A DNA stretch of 64,000 nucleotides from Hydrogenophaga taeniospiralis. Its GTDB lineage: Bacteria; Pseudomonadota; Gammaproteobacteria; Burkholderiales; Burkholderiaceae_C. The position numbers and the translations under genes are program-made. The notes under the pieces were generated by a model, which worked only from the letters and a program-made list of their open reading frames with translations, was not told where the DNA came from and did not search any database. Shown in pieces: positions 40,125-50,400 of the stretch (positions are counted from its first letter, which is position 1; every line of letters starts with the position of its first letter). The stretch lies in the NCBI RefSeq assembly GCF_020510445.1, contig NZ_JAHBAG010000001.1, positions 3,448,501 through 3,512,500 on the forward strand. The letters run 5' to 3'.

Positions 40125-41627
40125 TCAGGCCTTGCGCACGCGCTTGCCGGCGGTTTTCTTCGCCGCCGCGGAAATCGGCCTGCTGGCTTCGTCCATCAGG
40201 TAACGCAGCAACAAGGGCACGGGCCGCCCGGTCGACCCTTTGGCTGTCCCGCTCTTCCAGGCGGTGCCAGCGATGTCCAGGTGGGCCCATGGCAAATCCG
40301 CCGTGAACTTCTGAAGGAATTTGGCCGCCGTGATGGCGCCGCCGGCCCGGCCGGCAACGTTGCCCATGTCGGCGAAATGGGACTTCAGCCCCTCGGCATA
40401 CTCGTCGTCCAGCGGCATGCGCCAGCAAGGGTCCAGGGAGGCCTCACCGGCCTGCTGCAGGGCCGTGGCCAGGTCGTCGCGCGCCGAGAACAGGCCCGAG
40501 CGCACGGCACCGAGTGCGATCACGCAGGCACCGGTGAGTGTGGCGATGTCGATCACGCTGCGGGGCTTGAAACGCGCCGCGTAGGTGAGCGCGTCGCACA
40601 GGATCAGGCGTCCCTCGGCGTCGGTGTTGAGGATTTCGATGGTCTGCCCGCTCATGCTGGTGACCACGTCGCCGGGCTTCACCGCCTGACCATCGGGCAT
40701 GTTTTCACAGGTGGGGATCAGGCCCACCACGTTGATGGCCGGGCGCAACTCGGCCAGTGCGGCGAACGTGCCCAACACACTGGCTGCGCCACCCATGTCG
40801 AATTTCATCTCGTCCATTTCGGCGGCCGGTTTGATGGAAATGCCACCCGTATCGAACGTGATGCCCTTGCCCACCAACACCACCGGCGCGCTGGATTTGG
40901 CCGCGCCGCTGTAATGCAGGGTGATGAAACGCAGCGGCTCCACCGAGCCCTTGGCGACCGCCATGAAGGCGCCCATGCCCAGCGCCGCCACTTGCCTCGG
41001 GCCCAGCACCTCGGTCTTGATGCCGGGTTTGCGCCCGAGTTTTCGCGCGGCGTCGGCCAGCATGCTGGGTGTGGCGTGGTTGGCCGGCCGGTTGGCCCAT
41101 TCCTTGGCCCATTCCACCCCGATCACCAGGGCTTTGCCTTCGTCGAAACCGGATCGGGCCGCCGCCACCTGCGACACGCCCACGACGACGAGTTGCAAAG
41201 CCCGTGCCTTGGCCGAGGGTTTGGTGGTCGTGTAGCTGTAGCTGGCCTCGGCACAGGCCTGCATGGCCAAGCTCACGCCGTCGGCGTCGTTGCCCAGCAA
41301 ACCAAGCAGGAGACCCAGCTTCTTGATGCCGGGCTGTTTGAGCACGGCCATGCCTGCGCTCACCGCCTTGCGCACCGCGGCGGGTTTGCCGTCGCCAGCG
41401 CGCACCAGCACCAGCCGGGGGGCCTTGACCCCCTGAACCCGGTAGCATGAGAGCACCTTGCCGACACCCGCCTCCAGATCTCCCCGTTGTGTGGCCTCGG
41501 CGATCAGGTCGGTCAGAGGCCCCGGCAATGCGGCCCCACTTGAGGCGTCCGGGACCAGCACCAGCAGCGCGTCGGCGGCCAGCTGGGCGGCCTGCTCGGG
41601 AGAAAACGATTTGAGTTCAAAGTCCAT
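40125..41627 (-). CDS. pepA: Leucyl aminopeptidase PepA
   Basis: A 500-residue M17 aminopeptidase. The metal and catalytic motifs are GKGITFDTGGISIKP (Lys, Asp) and NTDAEGRLILCDAL (Asp, Glu, Arg). It releases N-terminal residues and in E. coli also acts in site-specific recombination and carAB regulation. The start at ATG 41627 (MDFELKSFSP) is 25 bases from the divergent lptF start; the longer upstream frame would run into lptF. holC follows. Confidence 0.95.
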   Translation of the reverse strand: MDFELKSFSPEQAAQLAADALLVLVPDASSGAALPGPLTDLIAEATQRGDLEAGVGKVLSCYRVQGVKAPRLVLVRAGDGKPAAVRKAVSAGMAVLKQPGIKKLGLLLGLLGNDADGVSLAMQACAEASYSYTTTKPSAKARALQLVVVGVSQVAAARSGFDEGKALVIGVEWAKEWANRPANHATPSMLADAARKLGRKPGIKTEVLGPRQVAALGMGAFMAVAKGSVEPLRFITLHYSGAAKSSAPVVLVGKGITFDTGGISIKPAAEMDEMKFDMGGAASVLGTFAALAELRPAINVVGLIPTCENMPDGQAVKPGDVVTSMSGQTIEILNTDAEGRLILCDALTYAARFKPRSVIDIATLTGACVIALGAVRSGLFSARDDLATALQQAGEASLDPCWRMPLDDEYAEGLKSHFADMGNVAGRAGGAITAAKFLQKFTADLPWAHLDIAGTAWKSGTAKGSTGRPVPLLLRYLMDEASRPISAAAKKTAGKRVRKA

Positions 41628-41652
41628 AATTGCGGTTTCCTGATTGCGTTCG

Positions 41653-42777
41653 ATGTTATTCCATTCCTCCATTCGCAAAGAGCTGGCACGCAGTTTCGGG
41701 GCCACGCTGGTGGTTCTGTTCACCATCGTCTTGACCATGCTGCTGATCCGCACCCTGGGCTTGGCCTCGCGCGGCAGCGTCAACCCCGAAGAGATCATGC
41801 TGGTGCTGGGCTACACGGTGCTGGGGCGCATGCCCACCATCCTGACGCTGGCACTCTTCGTGGCCATCGTTTCAACCCTGTCACGCATGTACCGCGACAG
41901 CGAAATGATCATCTGGTTCTCCAGTGGCCGTTCGCTCGGCGGCTTCCTCTCGCCGGTGCTGCGCTTTTCCTGGCCGGTGCTGCTGGTGATCATGCTGATG
42001 GTGCTGTTCGTCTGGCCCTGGGCCAACCAGCAGACCGACAGCCTGCGTGACCGCTTCGAGCGCCGCGGCGACCTGGAGCGCATTGCCCCGGGCCAGTTCC
42101 AGGAGTCCTCCAATGGGCGACGCGTTTTCTTCATCGACAAGGACACCGCCGATGGCACGGAGGGTCGAAACGTGTTCATCTCCAGCACCGAAGACGATGG
42201 GAGGGAGAGCGTGGTTTCGGCGAGCTCCGGCCGCATTGAATGGGAGGGCGAGCGGCAGTTCCTGATGCTCAAGAAGGGGCAGCGGCTGGAAAGCAGTGCA
42301 AAAAAGAATGGACAGCTCAAGGTGAGTGAGTTTGAACAGTACGGTGCCCAGATCGGTGCCTCGTCCGTCCTGACGGGCAGCAGCCAGGCGCTCAAGTCGC
42401 GCCCGAGCTGGGAGCTGATCCAGAACAGCAACGCCGCCAACCTGGGTGAGCTCGGCTGGCGCATCGGCGTGGGCCTGACCGCGCTGAACCTGGTGTTCCT
42501 CGCGCTGGCGGCCACGACCAGCAACCCGCGGGCGGGACGAGGCGGCAACCTGATGTTCACCCTGTTCGCCTTTGTCGTGTATTTCAACCTGCTCAACGTC
42601 GGCCAGCGTTGGGTGACTTCCGGTCAGCTCAGCCTGGGCACCCTGCTGTTCATGCTGCACGGCGTGGTGTTCATCTCGATCCTGCTGTGGCTGGTCAAGC
42701 GGCACCACAATCTGAGCTTCAGGGGGTGGATCAACAGCCGTCGGCTGCAACAGTCCGAACCACAGGCTGCTCTATGA
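41653..42777 (+). CDS. lptF: LPS export permease LptF
   Basis: A 374-residue inner-membrane protein with six predicted membrane segments (three N-terminal, three C-terminal) around a periplasmic beta-jellyroll domain. With LptG and the ATPase LptB it extracts LPS from the inner membrane for transport to the surface. The start is ATG 41653 (MLFHSSIRKELARSF); a TTG 9 bases upstream is less likely. Its last codons overlap the lptG start by 4 bases. The 25-base spacing to pepA leaves both promoters overlapping. Confidence 0.94.
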   Translation: MLFHSSIRKELARSFGATLVVLFTIVLTMLLIRTLGLASRGSVNPEEIMLVLGYTVLGRMPTILTLALFVAIVSTLSRMYRDSEMIIWFSSGRSLGGFLSPVLRFSWPVLLVIMLMVLFVWPWANQQTDSLRDRFERRGDLERIAPGQFQESSNGRRVFFIDKDTADGTEGRNVFISSTEDDGRESVVSASSGRIEWEGERQFLMLKKGQRLESSAKKNGQLKVSEFEQYGAQIGASSVLTGSSQALKSRPSWELIQNSNAANLGELGWRIGVGLTALNLVFLALAATTSNPRAGRGGNLMFTLFAFVVYFNLLNVGQRWVTSGQLSLGTLLFMLHGVVFISILLWLVKRHHNLSFRGWINSRRLQQSEPQAAL

Positions 42778-43892
42778 AAACCATCAAGCGCCTGATCTAT
42801 GGCGAGATATTCACGGCCGTGGGCTTTGTTCTGCTGGCCTTTCTGTCGCTGTTCTTTTTCTTCGACTTTGTCGATGAACTGGCCTCCATCGGGAAGCCCT
42901 CGCGGCTCGAACCGAACCTGATCTACGAAATGCGGCACGCGATGCTGTATGTGGCGCTGCTGATGCCCAGCCGGCTCTACGAGCTGCTGCCCATCTCGGT
43001 GTTGATCGGCTCGGTGGCCGTGCTGGCCCGGCTGGCCCACAGCTCCGAATACACCATCCTGCGCACCAGCGGCCTCGGGCCCTGGCGGGCCCTGAGAACC
43101 CTGCTCGGCCTCGGCCTGGTGTTCGTCATACTGACCCTCGCGGTTGGAGACTATGTGGCACCCCTGTCCGACCGGACCGCCCAGTTGCTCAAGGCCCGCT
43201 ATCAGGGCCGCATCAGCATTGGTCAGACCGGCGCCTGGCTCAAGGAGCGCCAGACCTACAGCAACTTCTCGGTCAATGTCGGCTCCATGTCGGCGCAGGG
43301 GGTGCTGTCCGGCATCCGCATTTTCGAGTTCGACAACCAGGGGTATCTGGTGTCCACGCTGCAGGCGCAAAGTGGCCGAATCGAGAAAGACGATTCCTGG
43401 ACGCTCCACAAAGTCCAGCGCCGCGAGTTCGATACCGCGGGACTGAAATCGGCCCGCATCAACCACAGCACGCTGAAAACCCTGCGCTGGCCCAGTAGCA
43501 TCAGCGCCGAGATGGTGTCGACGGCGCTGCTCAGACCCGAACGCATGCGCACCGCGGATCTCTTCGCCTACATCCAGCACCTGGAGGCCAACGGCCAGTC
43601 CGCCCAGCGCTACGAAATCGAGTTCTGGCGCAAGGTGTTCTACCCGCTGAGTTGCCTGGTCATGGTGGTGCTGGCCCTGCCCTTCGCCTACCTGCATTTC
43701 CGCGCCGGCGGCATCACCGGCTATGTGTTTCTCGGGGTGATGATCGGCATCAGTTTCTTCCTGCTCAACAACGTGTTTGGCTACATCGGCAACCTCAACC
43801 AGTGGCGCCCATGGCTGGCCGCGGCATCGCCTGCGTTGATCTACTCGGTGATGTCGCTGGGCGCGTTCGGCTGGCTGGTGCTCAGACGATGA
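42774..43892 (+). CDS. lptG: LPS export permease LptG
   Basis: A 372-residue partner of LptF with the same topology: membrane segments at the N-terminus (FTAVGFVLLAFLSLFFFFDF and LYELLPISVLIGSVAVLARL) and C-terminus (FYPLSCLVMVVLALPFAYL), and a periplasmic domain between. ATG 42774 overlaps the lptF stop by 4 bases. The CbiX-like gene starts 4 bases before its stop, so lptF-lptG-CbiX-like-cysB form one chain of ATGA overlaps. Confidence 0.94.
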   Translation: MKTIKRLIYGEIFTAVGFVLLAFLSLFFFFDFVDELASIGKPSRLEPNLIYEMRHAMLYVALLMPSRLYELLPISVLIGSVAVLARLAHSSEYTILRTSGLGPWRALRTLLGLGLVFVILTLAVGDYVAPLSDRTAQLLKARYQGRISIGQTGAWLKERQTYSNFSVNVGSMSAQGVLSGIRIFEFDNQGYLVSTLQAQSGRIEKDDSWTLHKVQRREFDTAGLKSARINHSTLKTLRWPSSISAEMVSTALLRPERMRTADLFAYIQHLEANGQSAQRYEIEFWRKVFYPLSCLVMVVLALPFAYLHFRAGGITGYVFLGVMIGISFFLLNNVFGYIGNLNQWRPWLAAASPALIYSVMSLGAFGWLVLRR

Positions 43893-44260
43893 CGGCGCGT
43901 GGCGTGATTGTGTTTGCCCACGGCTCGCGCGACCCGCTCTGGCGCGATCCGGTGGAAGCGGTGGCGGCCCGGATCGCCCAGACCGCTCCGGCGGTGGCCG
44001 TCAGTTGCGCCTACCTGGAGCTGTGCGAACCCGATCTGCACCAGGCGGCCGACCGCCTGGCGGCCGCTGGTGCCCGCCATGTGCGTGTGCTGCCCCTGTT
44101 TTTCGGCATGGGCAAACACGCACGCGAAGACCTGCCGGTGCTCATGCAAGAGCTCGCCCAGGCACACCCGCAGGTGCGGTTCGAGCTGCTGCCCACCGCG
44201 GGCGAAGACCCTCGGCTCACGGCGCTGCTGGCCCAGATTGCCCTGGAGACCCCCGCATGA
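43889..44260 (+). CDS. CbiX/SirB-like sirohydrochlorin chelatase
   Basis: A 123-residue single-domain class II chelatase. The metal-binding His is in VFAHGSRDPLW and a second in MGKHAREDLP. This half-size form inserts Fe or Co into sirohydrochlorin. The neighbour cysB (sulphur assimilation) suggests iron insertion for sirohaem, the cofactor of sulphite reductase. It overlaps lptG and cysB by 4 bases each. The cobalt route is not excluded, since no other cobalamin or sirohaem gene is in the window. Confidence 0.85.
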   Translation: MTARGVIVFAHGSRDPLWRDPVEAVAARIAQTAPAVAVSCAYLELCEPDLHQAADRLAAAGARHVRVLPLFFGMGKHAREDLPVLMQELAQAHPQVRFELLPTAGEDPRLTALLAQIALETPA

Positions 44261-45201
44261 ACCTGCACCAGTTCCGTTTCGTGCAGGAAGCGGTGCGCCG
44301 CAACCTGAACCTGACCGAAGCCGCTAAGGCCCTGCACACCTCGCAACCCGGCGTCTCCAAGGCCATCATCGAGCTGGAGGACGAACTCGGCATCGAGATC
44401 TTTGCGCGCCACGGCAAACGCATCAAACGCGTGACCGAACCCGGTGTGCAGGTGCTCAAAAGCATTGAGATCATCCTGCGCGAGGTCAACAACCTCAAGC
44501 GCATCGGCGAGCAGTATTCGGCGCAGGACAGCGGCACGCTCTCCATCGCCACCACCCACACCCAGGCGCGCTACGTGCTGCCCGGGCCGGTGGCGGCGCT
44601 GCGCCAGGCCTACCCAAAGGTGGCGATCAGCCTGCACCAGGGGTCGCCCGACCAGGTGGCCCGGATGCTGATGGAAGAAGTGGCCGAGATCGGCATGGCC
44701 ACCGAGTCGCTGTTGAACTACCCCGAGCTCGTCACCCTGCCCTGCTACGAATGGCAGCATGTGCTGGTGTTCCCGTTCGACCACCCCCTGCTGGAGCGCG
44801 AGCGCATCACGCTCGAAGACCTGGCGCTGCTGCCGCTGATCACCTACCACCCGAGCTACACCGGACGGACCCGCATCGACCAGGCCTTTGCGCTGCGCCA
44901 CCTGCAGCCCAACATCGTGCTGGAAGCGATCGACTCCGACGTGATCAAGACCTATGTGAAGCTCGGCATGGGCGTGGGCATCGTGGCTGAGATGGCCATG
45001 CAGGGCGAGAACGCCACGCCCGATCTGGTGGCGCGCCCTGCCGCCCAGCTGTTTGGCCACAACCTGGCGCGCGTGGCCTTCAAGCGCGGCACCTACCTGC
45101 GCCATTTCGTGCTGCGCTTCGCCGAACTGCTGAGCGACCGGCTCTCGCGCGACCTGATCCTGCGAGCCATGAGCGGCACGCCGGACGACTATGAGTTGTG
45201 A
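44257..45201 (+). CDS. cysB: LysR-type regulator CysB
   Basis: A 314-residue LysR regulator. The HTH is at about 17-36 (LTEAAKALHTSQPGVSKAII), then comes the inducer domain. IATTHTQARYVLPGPVAAL, HQGSPDQVA, LPCYEWQH and SDVIKTYVKLGMGVGIVAEMAM match the CysB I recall closely. It activates sulphate assimilation genes when N-acetylserine accumulates. ATG 44257 overlaps the chelatase gene by 4 bases. A repeat element follows its stop. The AT-rich dyad at 63927-63943 could be one of its targets. Confidence 0.93.
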   Translation: MNLHQFRFVQEAVRRNLNLTEAAKALHTSQPGVSKAIIELEDELGIEIFARHGKRIKRVTEPGVQVLKSIEIILREVNNLKRIGEQYSAQDSGTLSIATTHTQARYVLPGPVAALRQAYPKVAISLHQGSPDQVARMLMEEVAEIGMATESLLNYPELVTLPCYEWQHVLVFPFDHPLLERERITLEDLALLPLITYHPSYTGRTRIDQAFALRHLQPNIVLEAIDSDVIKTYVKLGMGVGIVAEMAMQGENATPDLVARPAAQLFGHNLARVAFKRGTYLRHFVLRFAELLSDRLSRDLILRAMSGTPDDYEL

Positions 45202-45213
45202 TTCCCCCCGCGC

Positions 45214-45282
45214 CGCGCCTAAGGGCGCGTCACCCCCCAGGGGGCAACACCAGCGGCCTGGCCAAGCCAGTTCCGCGGTGTT
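45214..45282. repeat. Extragenic palindromic repeat unit
   Basis: Between cysB and the aminotransferase gene lie, in order, a stem CGCGCC-TAAG-GGCGCG, a stem of five C/five G, and a nested stem AACACC(A)GCGG ... CCGCGGTGTT enclosing GGC-CAA-GCC. I have the impression that this sequence recurs between genes in Comamonadaceae. It may act as a terminator or mRNA stabiliser. It is the only copy I see here. Confidence 0.55.
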
Positions 45283-45316
45283 CTGGCCGGGGCTACCTTG
45301 ATCTCCGGACATTGAT

Positions 45317-46495
45317 ATGCCATTCCCAGTCCCCCACACCCCCGCCCTCACCACCCGCCTGCCCAAGGTCGGCACGACCATCTTCACCGTCATGTCGGCG
45401 CTGGCGGCCGAGACGGGTGCGGTCAACCTCGGTCAGGGTTTCCCAGACTTCGACTGCGACCCGGCGCTGGTGGATGCCGTTACACAGGCCATGCGGGCCG
45501 GGCACAACCAGTACCCGCCCATGCCCGGCGTGCCGGCGCTGCGCCAGGCCGTGGCCGCCAAGATGCAGGCGCTGTACGGGCTGGCCTGTGACCCGAACAC
45601 CGAGATCACGGTCACAGCAGGCGCCACCCAGGCCATCCTGACCGCCATCCTGGCCGTGGTGCACCCGGGCGACGAGGTGATCGTGCTCGAACCCTGTTAC
45701 GACAGCTACGTGCCGAACATCGAGCTCGCGGGCGGCGTGGCGGTGCGCGTGCCGCTCACGCCGGGCAGCTTCCGGCCCGACTTCGACCGCATTGCCGCCG
45801 CGATCACGCCGCGCACCCGCGCACTGATGATCAACAGCCCGCACAACCCCAGCGGCATGGTCTGGAGCGCGGCCGACATGCAGCGCCTGCAGGATCTGCT
45901 GGCGCCCACCGATGTGCTGCTGATCAGCGACGAGGTCTACGAGCACATGGTGTTCGACGGCCAGCAGCACCAGAGTGCGGCGCGTTTCCCCGGCCTGGCG
46001 GCGCGTGCCTTCATCGTCAGCAGCTTCGGCAAGACCTACCACGTCACCGGCTGGAAGGTCGGCACCGTGGTGGCGCCCGCGGCGATGACGGCCGAATTCC
46101 GCAAGGTGCACCAGTTCAACGTGTTCACGGTGAACACGCCCATGCAGCACGCGCTGGCGACCTACATGGTCGACCCGGCGCCCTACCTGGAACTGTCGGC
46201 CTTCTACCAGCGCAAGCGCGACCTGTTCCGTGAAGGGCTGGCATCGACCCGGTTGCGTCTGCTGCCCGGTGAAGGCACCTATTTCCAGTGTGTGGACATC
46301 TCCGCCCTGGCCGTGCCCGAGCGCGAACTGCCCGAAGCCGAGTTCTGCCAGTGGCTCACGCGCGAGATCGGTGTGGCAGCGATCCCGCTCTCGGCCTTCT
46401 ACGGCAACGGATTCGATCAGAAAGTGATCCGATTCTGTTTCGCGAAGAAAGACGACACGCTGCGCGAAGCACTCAAGCGGCTGGCACGGCTTTGA
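45317..46495 (+). CDS. ybdL: Methionine aminotransferase (YbdL-like, class I PLP)
   Basis: A 392-residue aminotransferase. The PLP lysine is Lys239 in SSFGKTYHVTGWKVG, with NSPHNPSG and ISDEVYEH motifs. The whole chain resembles E. coli YbdL as I remember it (VGTTIFTVMSALA, LGQGFPDFD, NQYPPMPGV, FCQWLTREIGVAAIPLS), an enzyme converting methionine, also His and Phe, to the 2-oxo acid. It fits a sulphur amino acid theme. The Rieske-type gene converges on it from the right, 41 bases away. Confidence 0.85.
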   Translation: MPFPVPHTPALTTRLPKVGTTIFTVMSALAAETGAVNLGQGFPDFDCDPALVDAVTQAMRAGHNQYPPMPGVPALRQAVAAKMQALYGLACDPNTEITVTAGATQAILTAILAVVHPGDEVIVLEPCYDSYVPNIELAGGVAVRVPLTPGSFRPDFDRIAAAITPRTRALMINSPHNPSGMVWSAADMQRLQDLLAPTDVLLISDEVYEHMVFDGQQHQSAARFPGLAARAFIVSSFGKTYHVTGWKVGTVVAPAAMTAEFRKVHQFNVFTVNTPMQHALATYMVDPAPYLELSAFYQRKRDLFREGLASTRLRLLPGEGTYFQCVDISALAVPERELPEAEFCQWLTREIGVAAIPLSAFYGNGFDQKVIRFCFAKKDDTLREALKRLARL

Positions 46496-46536
46496 ACGCG
46501 GCTTGAAATCCGCGCCCCGATGCAACGCCGTGTCGC

Positions 46537-47253
46537 TCAGCAGCGCACGGCGTTCTTGCAGAAGCGGTCCAGCTCGCGCACCGCGCTGCGCCCCGTCACC
46601 GGCTGACGCGCCTTCGGGCCGACCTCCAGGCTCAGCTTCATCTCGTACTTCTTGAAGAACTGGTCAAACAGCTCCCCGCCCAGGGTGCCGGTGGCGGTCA
46701 GGGTATCGAGCCGGGCATCGTGCTCCAGCAGCACCGCGCACAGGGGTTGTTCGGCCGGGCCCCTCATCACCCGGGCGCCGTGCACCGGGTCGTACTGGCT
46801 GTGGTCGGCACAGCAGTGGATCAGGTCGTTGCCCTTGCTCGGTGTCTGCGGGTTCAGTGCGGCGCCCTTGCGAAAGCTGATGAAACTCAGCTCTCGGGTC
46901 GGGTACACCAACTGGTGGGCGCAGATGGCGGAAAACGCCACCAGGCTGCGCGCCGGGCCGACACCGCCGGGCCACTGGTAGGCCTGCTGGTCACGGGTGC
47001 GCAGCACCGTGGGCATGGCGGGCTTGCCCAGATCGAGCAGGAACACCGGTGTGGCCTCGAACGGGTAGTGAAACACATAGTTGGTCTGGGCCTGGAGGCT
47101 GGCGGCCTTGAGCGGATCGCCGAACTCATCCACCAGCAGCACGCGACCGTGGGTCCGGGGTCGGGCATCCAGTGCCCAGGCGCCGCCGGTCAGGGTGGTG
47201 GCGAGTGCGCCTGTGCCCAGTGCACAGCCTTCCACGAACTTGCGTCGATCCAT
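46537..47253 (-). CDS. Tat-exported Rieske-type [2Fe-2S] protein
   Basis: A 238-residue protein with a Tat signal (DRRKFVEG, then a hydrophobic stretch to GGAWALDA). Rieske ligands are Cys111-Ala-His113 and Cys148-Ala-Asp-His151. The 34-residue spacing between the pairs is about twice the usual 15-17. The ATG at 47253 has GGAGG 7 bases upstream. The longer open frame is the antisense of hrpA and is rejected. It ends with two Cys (FCKNAVRC). A periplasmic electron-transfer role is likely, partner unknown. The 155 bases to hrpA show no gene. Confidence 0.75.
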   Translation of the reverse strand: MDRRKFVEGCALGTGALATTLTGGAWALDARPRTHGRVLLVDEFGDPLKAASLQAQTNYVFHYPFEATPVFLLDLGKPAMPTVLRTRDQQAYQWPGGVGPARSLVAFSAICAHQLVYPTRELSFISFRKGAALNPQTPSKGNDLIHCCADHSQYDPVHGARVMRGPAEQPLCAVLLEHDARLDTLTATGTLGGELFDQFFKKYEMKLSLEVGPKARQPVTGRSAVRELDRFCKNAVRC

Positions 47254-47408
47254 GAACAGTCCTCCATGAAACGACCAGCCCCGCCCGGGGCCGGAACACC
47301 CTGCAGTGAAGCGCATTCGGGAGCGCACTGTCAACCATGCCCCTGGCGCGGCATGGGCCAGGATTTCAGGCCCCGGGGTGCCATGGCGCCCGCTCCGGGC
47401 GCGTCGGC

Positions 47409-50400
47409 TCAGGTGTTCAGCTGCGCCCAGGCTTTGTCCAGCCGCTTCACGCTCACCGGTTGTGGCGTGCGCAACTCCTGCGCGAAGAAGCTCACGCGCA
47501 GCTCTTCGAGCAGCCAGCGCAGCTCCTGCAGGCGGGCGTCCTGCACGCCCTTGCGCTCGGCCACCATGCGCCAGAAGCGCTGGTCCTGTGGGCGCAGCTC
47601 GGCGAACTTGGCGGCATCGCGCGCCGGGTCGGCACGCAGCTTGTCCAGCCGAAGCTGCACGGCCTTGAGGTAACGCGGAAAGTGCTGCAGCTGCGCATAA
47701 GGCGTGGTCAGCAAGAAGCGTTTGGGCACCAGGCGCTGCAGCTGCTGGCCGATGTCGGTCGCCACGTCGGCGGGCGGGCGGCTGTCTTTGAGCTTGCGCG
47801 CGGCGGCAGCGTATTCGGTGAGGATCAGGCCGGCGTTGCGGGCGATTTCGGAGGAAATCAGCGTCAAGCGGCCCCGGCCCTCGTCCACCCGTTTCTTGAA
47901 CGCGGGCTCGTCGGTGGGCAGCGGGTCGGCCAGGAAGGCGCGGTCCAGCGCGAGTTCGATGATCTGGCTGCGCAGCTCTTCCAGCGTGCCGCCGCCCGAC
48001 CCGCTGTCGGTCTTGCCGACCTGCATGTAGGCCGTGGCCATGGTCATCAAGCCGGGCAGGTTCTTCTCCAGGTACTTCAGCGCGTCTTTGATCTGCAGCG
48101 CGAACAGGCGGCGCAGGCCCTCGCGGTGGCGCGCCATCGCGACCTCGGGCTCGTCGAACACTTCGATGCCGACCGCGTCGCTCAGGTCCATCAGCGCTGG
48201 GAAACCGATCAGCGTCTGCCCGCCTTTGCGGATTTCCATCAGCTCGGGCAGTTCGCCGAAGTCCCAGCTGGTGTGGCGCTGGGTGGCGCTGGCAGCAGGG
48301 GTTGCGGGCGCATCTGCCGTGACGCGGCGCCCACCGCCCGCACTGGCGGGCGCTGGAGTCGCTTTGAGCTCTGGCGGTGCCGGTCGAAGACTCTCCAGCT
48401 TCAAGGACGCCAGCGCCTGGAAGGCACCACGCGCCTGGCCGCCCAGTTCGGCCTTCAGCGCGGCGAGGCTGCGGCCCTGGCCGAGCTGGCGGCCGTGTTC
48501 GTCCACCACGCGCAGGTGCATGAAGTGGTGGGCGCTCAGCATGTCCACCTTGATGTCGTTGCGCACGATGTCGAGTTGCGTCGCCTCGCGCACCAGTTTC
48601 AGCAGCGCGTCCATCAGGTTGCCAGCGCCGAAGACCGCGGGCTCGGTGAGCGTGGCGGCGAAGCGCTCGGCGGTGGCCGGCAGCGGCACCAGGCGCGAAC
48701 GCGGGCGTTGGTGCAGGGTCTTGAGCAACGCCAGCAGCTTGTCTTTCAGCATGCCGGGCACCAGCCAGTCGCAGCGGTCTTCGCTGACCTGGTTGAGCGC
48801 AAAGATCGGCACCGTGACACTCAAACCATCGCGCGGGTCGCCGGGCTCGTGCAGGTAGGTGCAGGCGCAGTCCACGCCGCCCAGACGCAGCGTTTTCGGA
48901 AACGCCTGCGTGGTGATGCCGGCCGCCTCGTGGCGCATCAATTCCTCGCGCGTGAGCAGCAAGAGCTTGGGGTTGAGCTTGACCGCGCTCTGGTACCAGC
49001 GCTCGAAGCCCGCGCCGTTGCACACGTCGGCGGGCAGTTGCTGGTCGTAGAAGGCGTAGATCAGCTCGTCGTCCACCAGCACGTCCTGCCGGCGCGACTT
49101 GTGCTCCAGCTCCGCCACCTGCTTCACCAGCTTCTGGTTCGCGGCCAGGAACGGCAGGCGCGTCTCCCACTCACCCGCCACCAGCGCCTCGCGGATGAAG
49201 ATCTCGCGCGCGCCCGCCGGGTCCACCCGGCCATAGTCGGTGCGGCGGTTGTGATAGACCACCAGGCCGTAGAGCGTGGCACGCTCCAGCGCCGAGACGC
49301 GCGCCGCCTTTTTCTCCCAGTGCGGGTCGAGCAACTGCTTCTTGATCAGATGGCCTCCCACCTGTTCCAGCCAGGTCGGTTCGATCGCAGCGATGCCGCG
49401 GCCGAACAGGCGCGTGGTCTCCACCAGCTCGGCACAGACGATCCAGCGCCCGGGCTTCTTGCTCAGGTTGGCGCCCGGGTGCCGGTAGAACTTGATGCCG
49501 CGCGCGCCCAGGTACCAGTCTTCGGCCTCGTTCTTCTGGCCGATGTTGCCCAGCAGGCCCGAGAGCATGGCCAGGTGCAGCTGCTCGTAGGAAGCGGGCT
49601 GGGTGTTGAGCTGCCACTTGTGTTCGACCACCACCGTGTGCAGCTGGGTGTGGATGTCGCGCCATTCGCGCACGCGGCGCACGTTGATGAAGTTTTCGCG
49701 CAGCAGGTTTTCGTACTGGCGGTGGCTGAGCTTGTGGTCCTTGCCGTGACCGCCCTTGGTATCGTCCAGCCACTTCCAGAGCTTGAGCGTGCCGCTGAAC
49801 TCGCTCTTCTCATCGTCGAACTTGGCATGCGCCTGGTCGGCCTGGGCCTGCTTGTCCATGGGCCGGTCGCGCACGTCCTGCACACTCAGGGCCGAAGCGA
49901 TCACCATCACCTCGTCGAGCGCGCCGCGCTGCTGCGCCTCCAGGATCATGCGGCCCACGCGCGGGTCCAGCGGCAGGCGCGAGAGCGTCTGGCCGATGGG
50001 CGTGAGCTCGTTGGCTTCGTCCACCGCACCCAGTTCGGACAGCAGTTGGTAGCCGTCCACGATGGCGCGCTTTTGCGGTGCCTCGATGAAGGCGAAGTCT
50101 TCCACCGCGCCCAGTCGGAGGGCCTTCATGCGCAGGATCACACCCGCGAGCGAGCTGCGCAGGATCTCGGGGTCGGTGAAGGCCGGCCGGCCGTTGAAGC
50201 CGGCTTCGTCGTACAGCCGGATGCAGATGCCGTCGGCCACGCGGCCGCAGCGGCCCGCGCGCTGGTTGGCTGCCGCCCGGCTGATGGGCTCGACCATCAG
50301 CTGCTCGACCTTCTGGCGGAAGCTGTAGCGCTTGACGCGCGCCGTGCCGGCGTCGATCACGTAGCGGATGCCTGGCACGGTGAGCGAAGTTTCGGCCACG

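Noticed and set aside
47254..49170. Upstream extension of the Rieske-type frame
   Set aside because: It reads a shifted frame inside hrpA; a good ribosome binding site and the Tat signal place the start at 47253.
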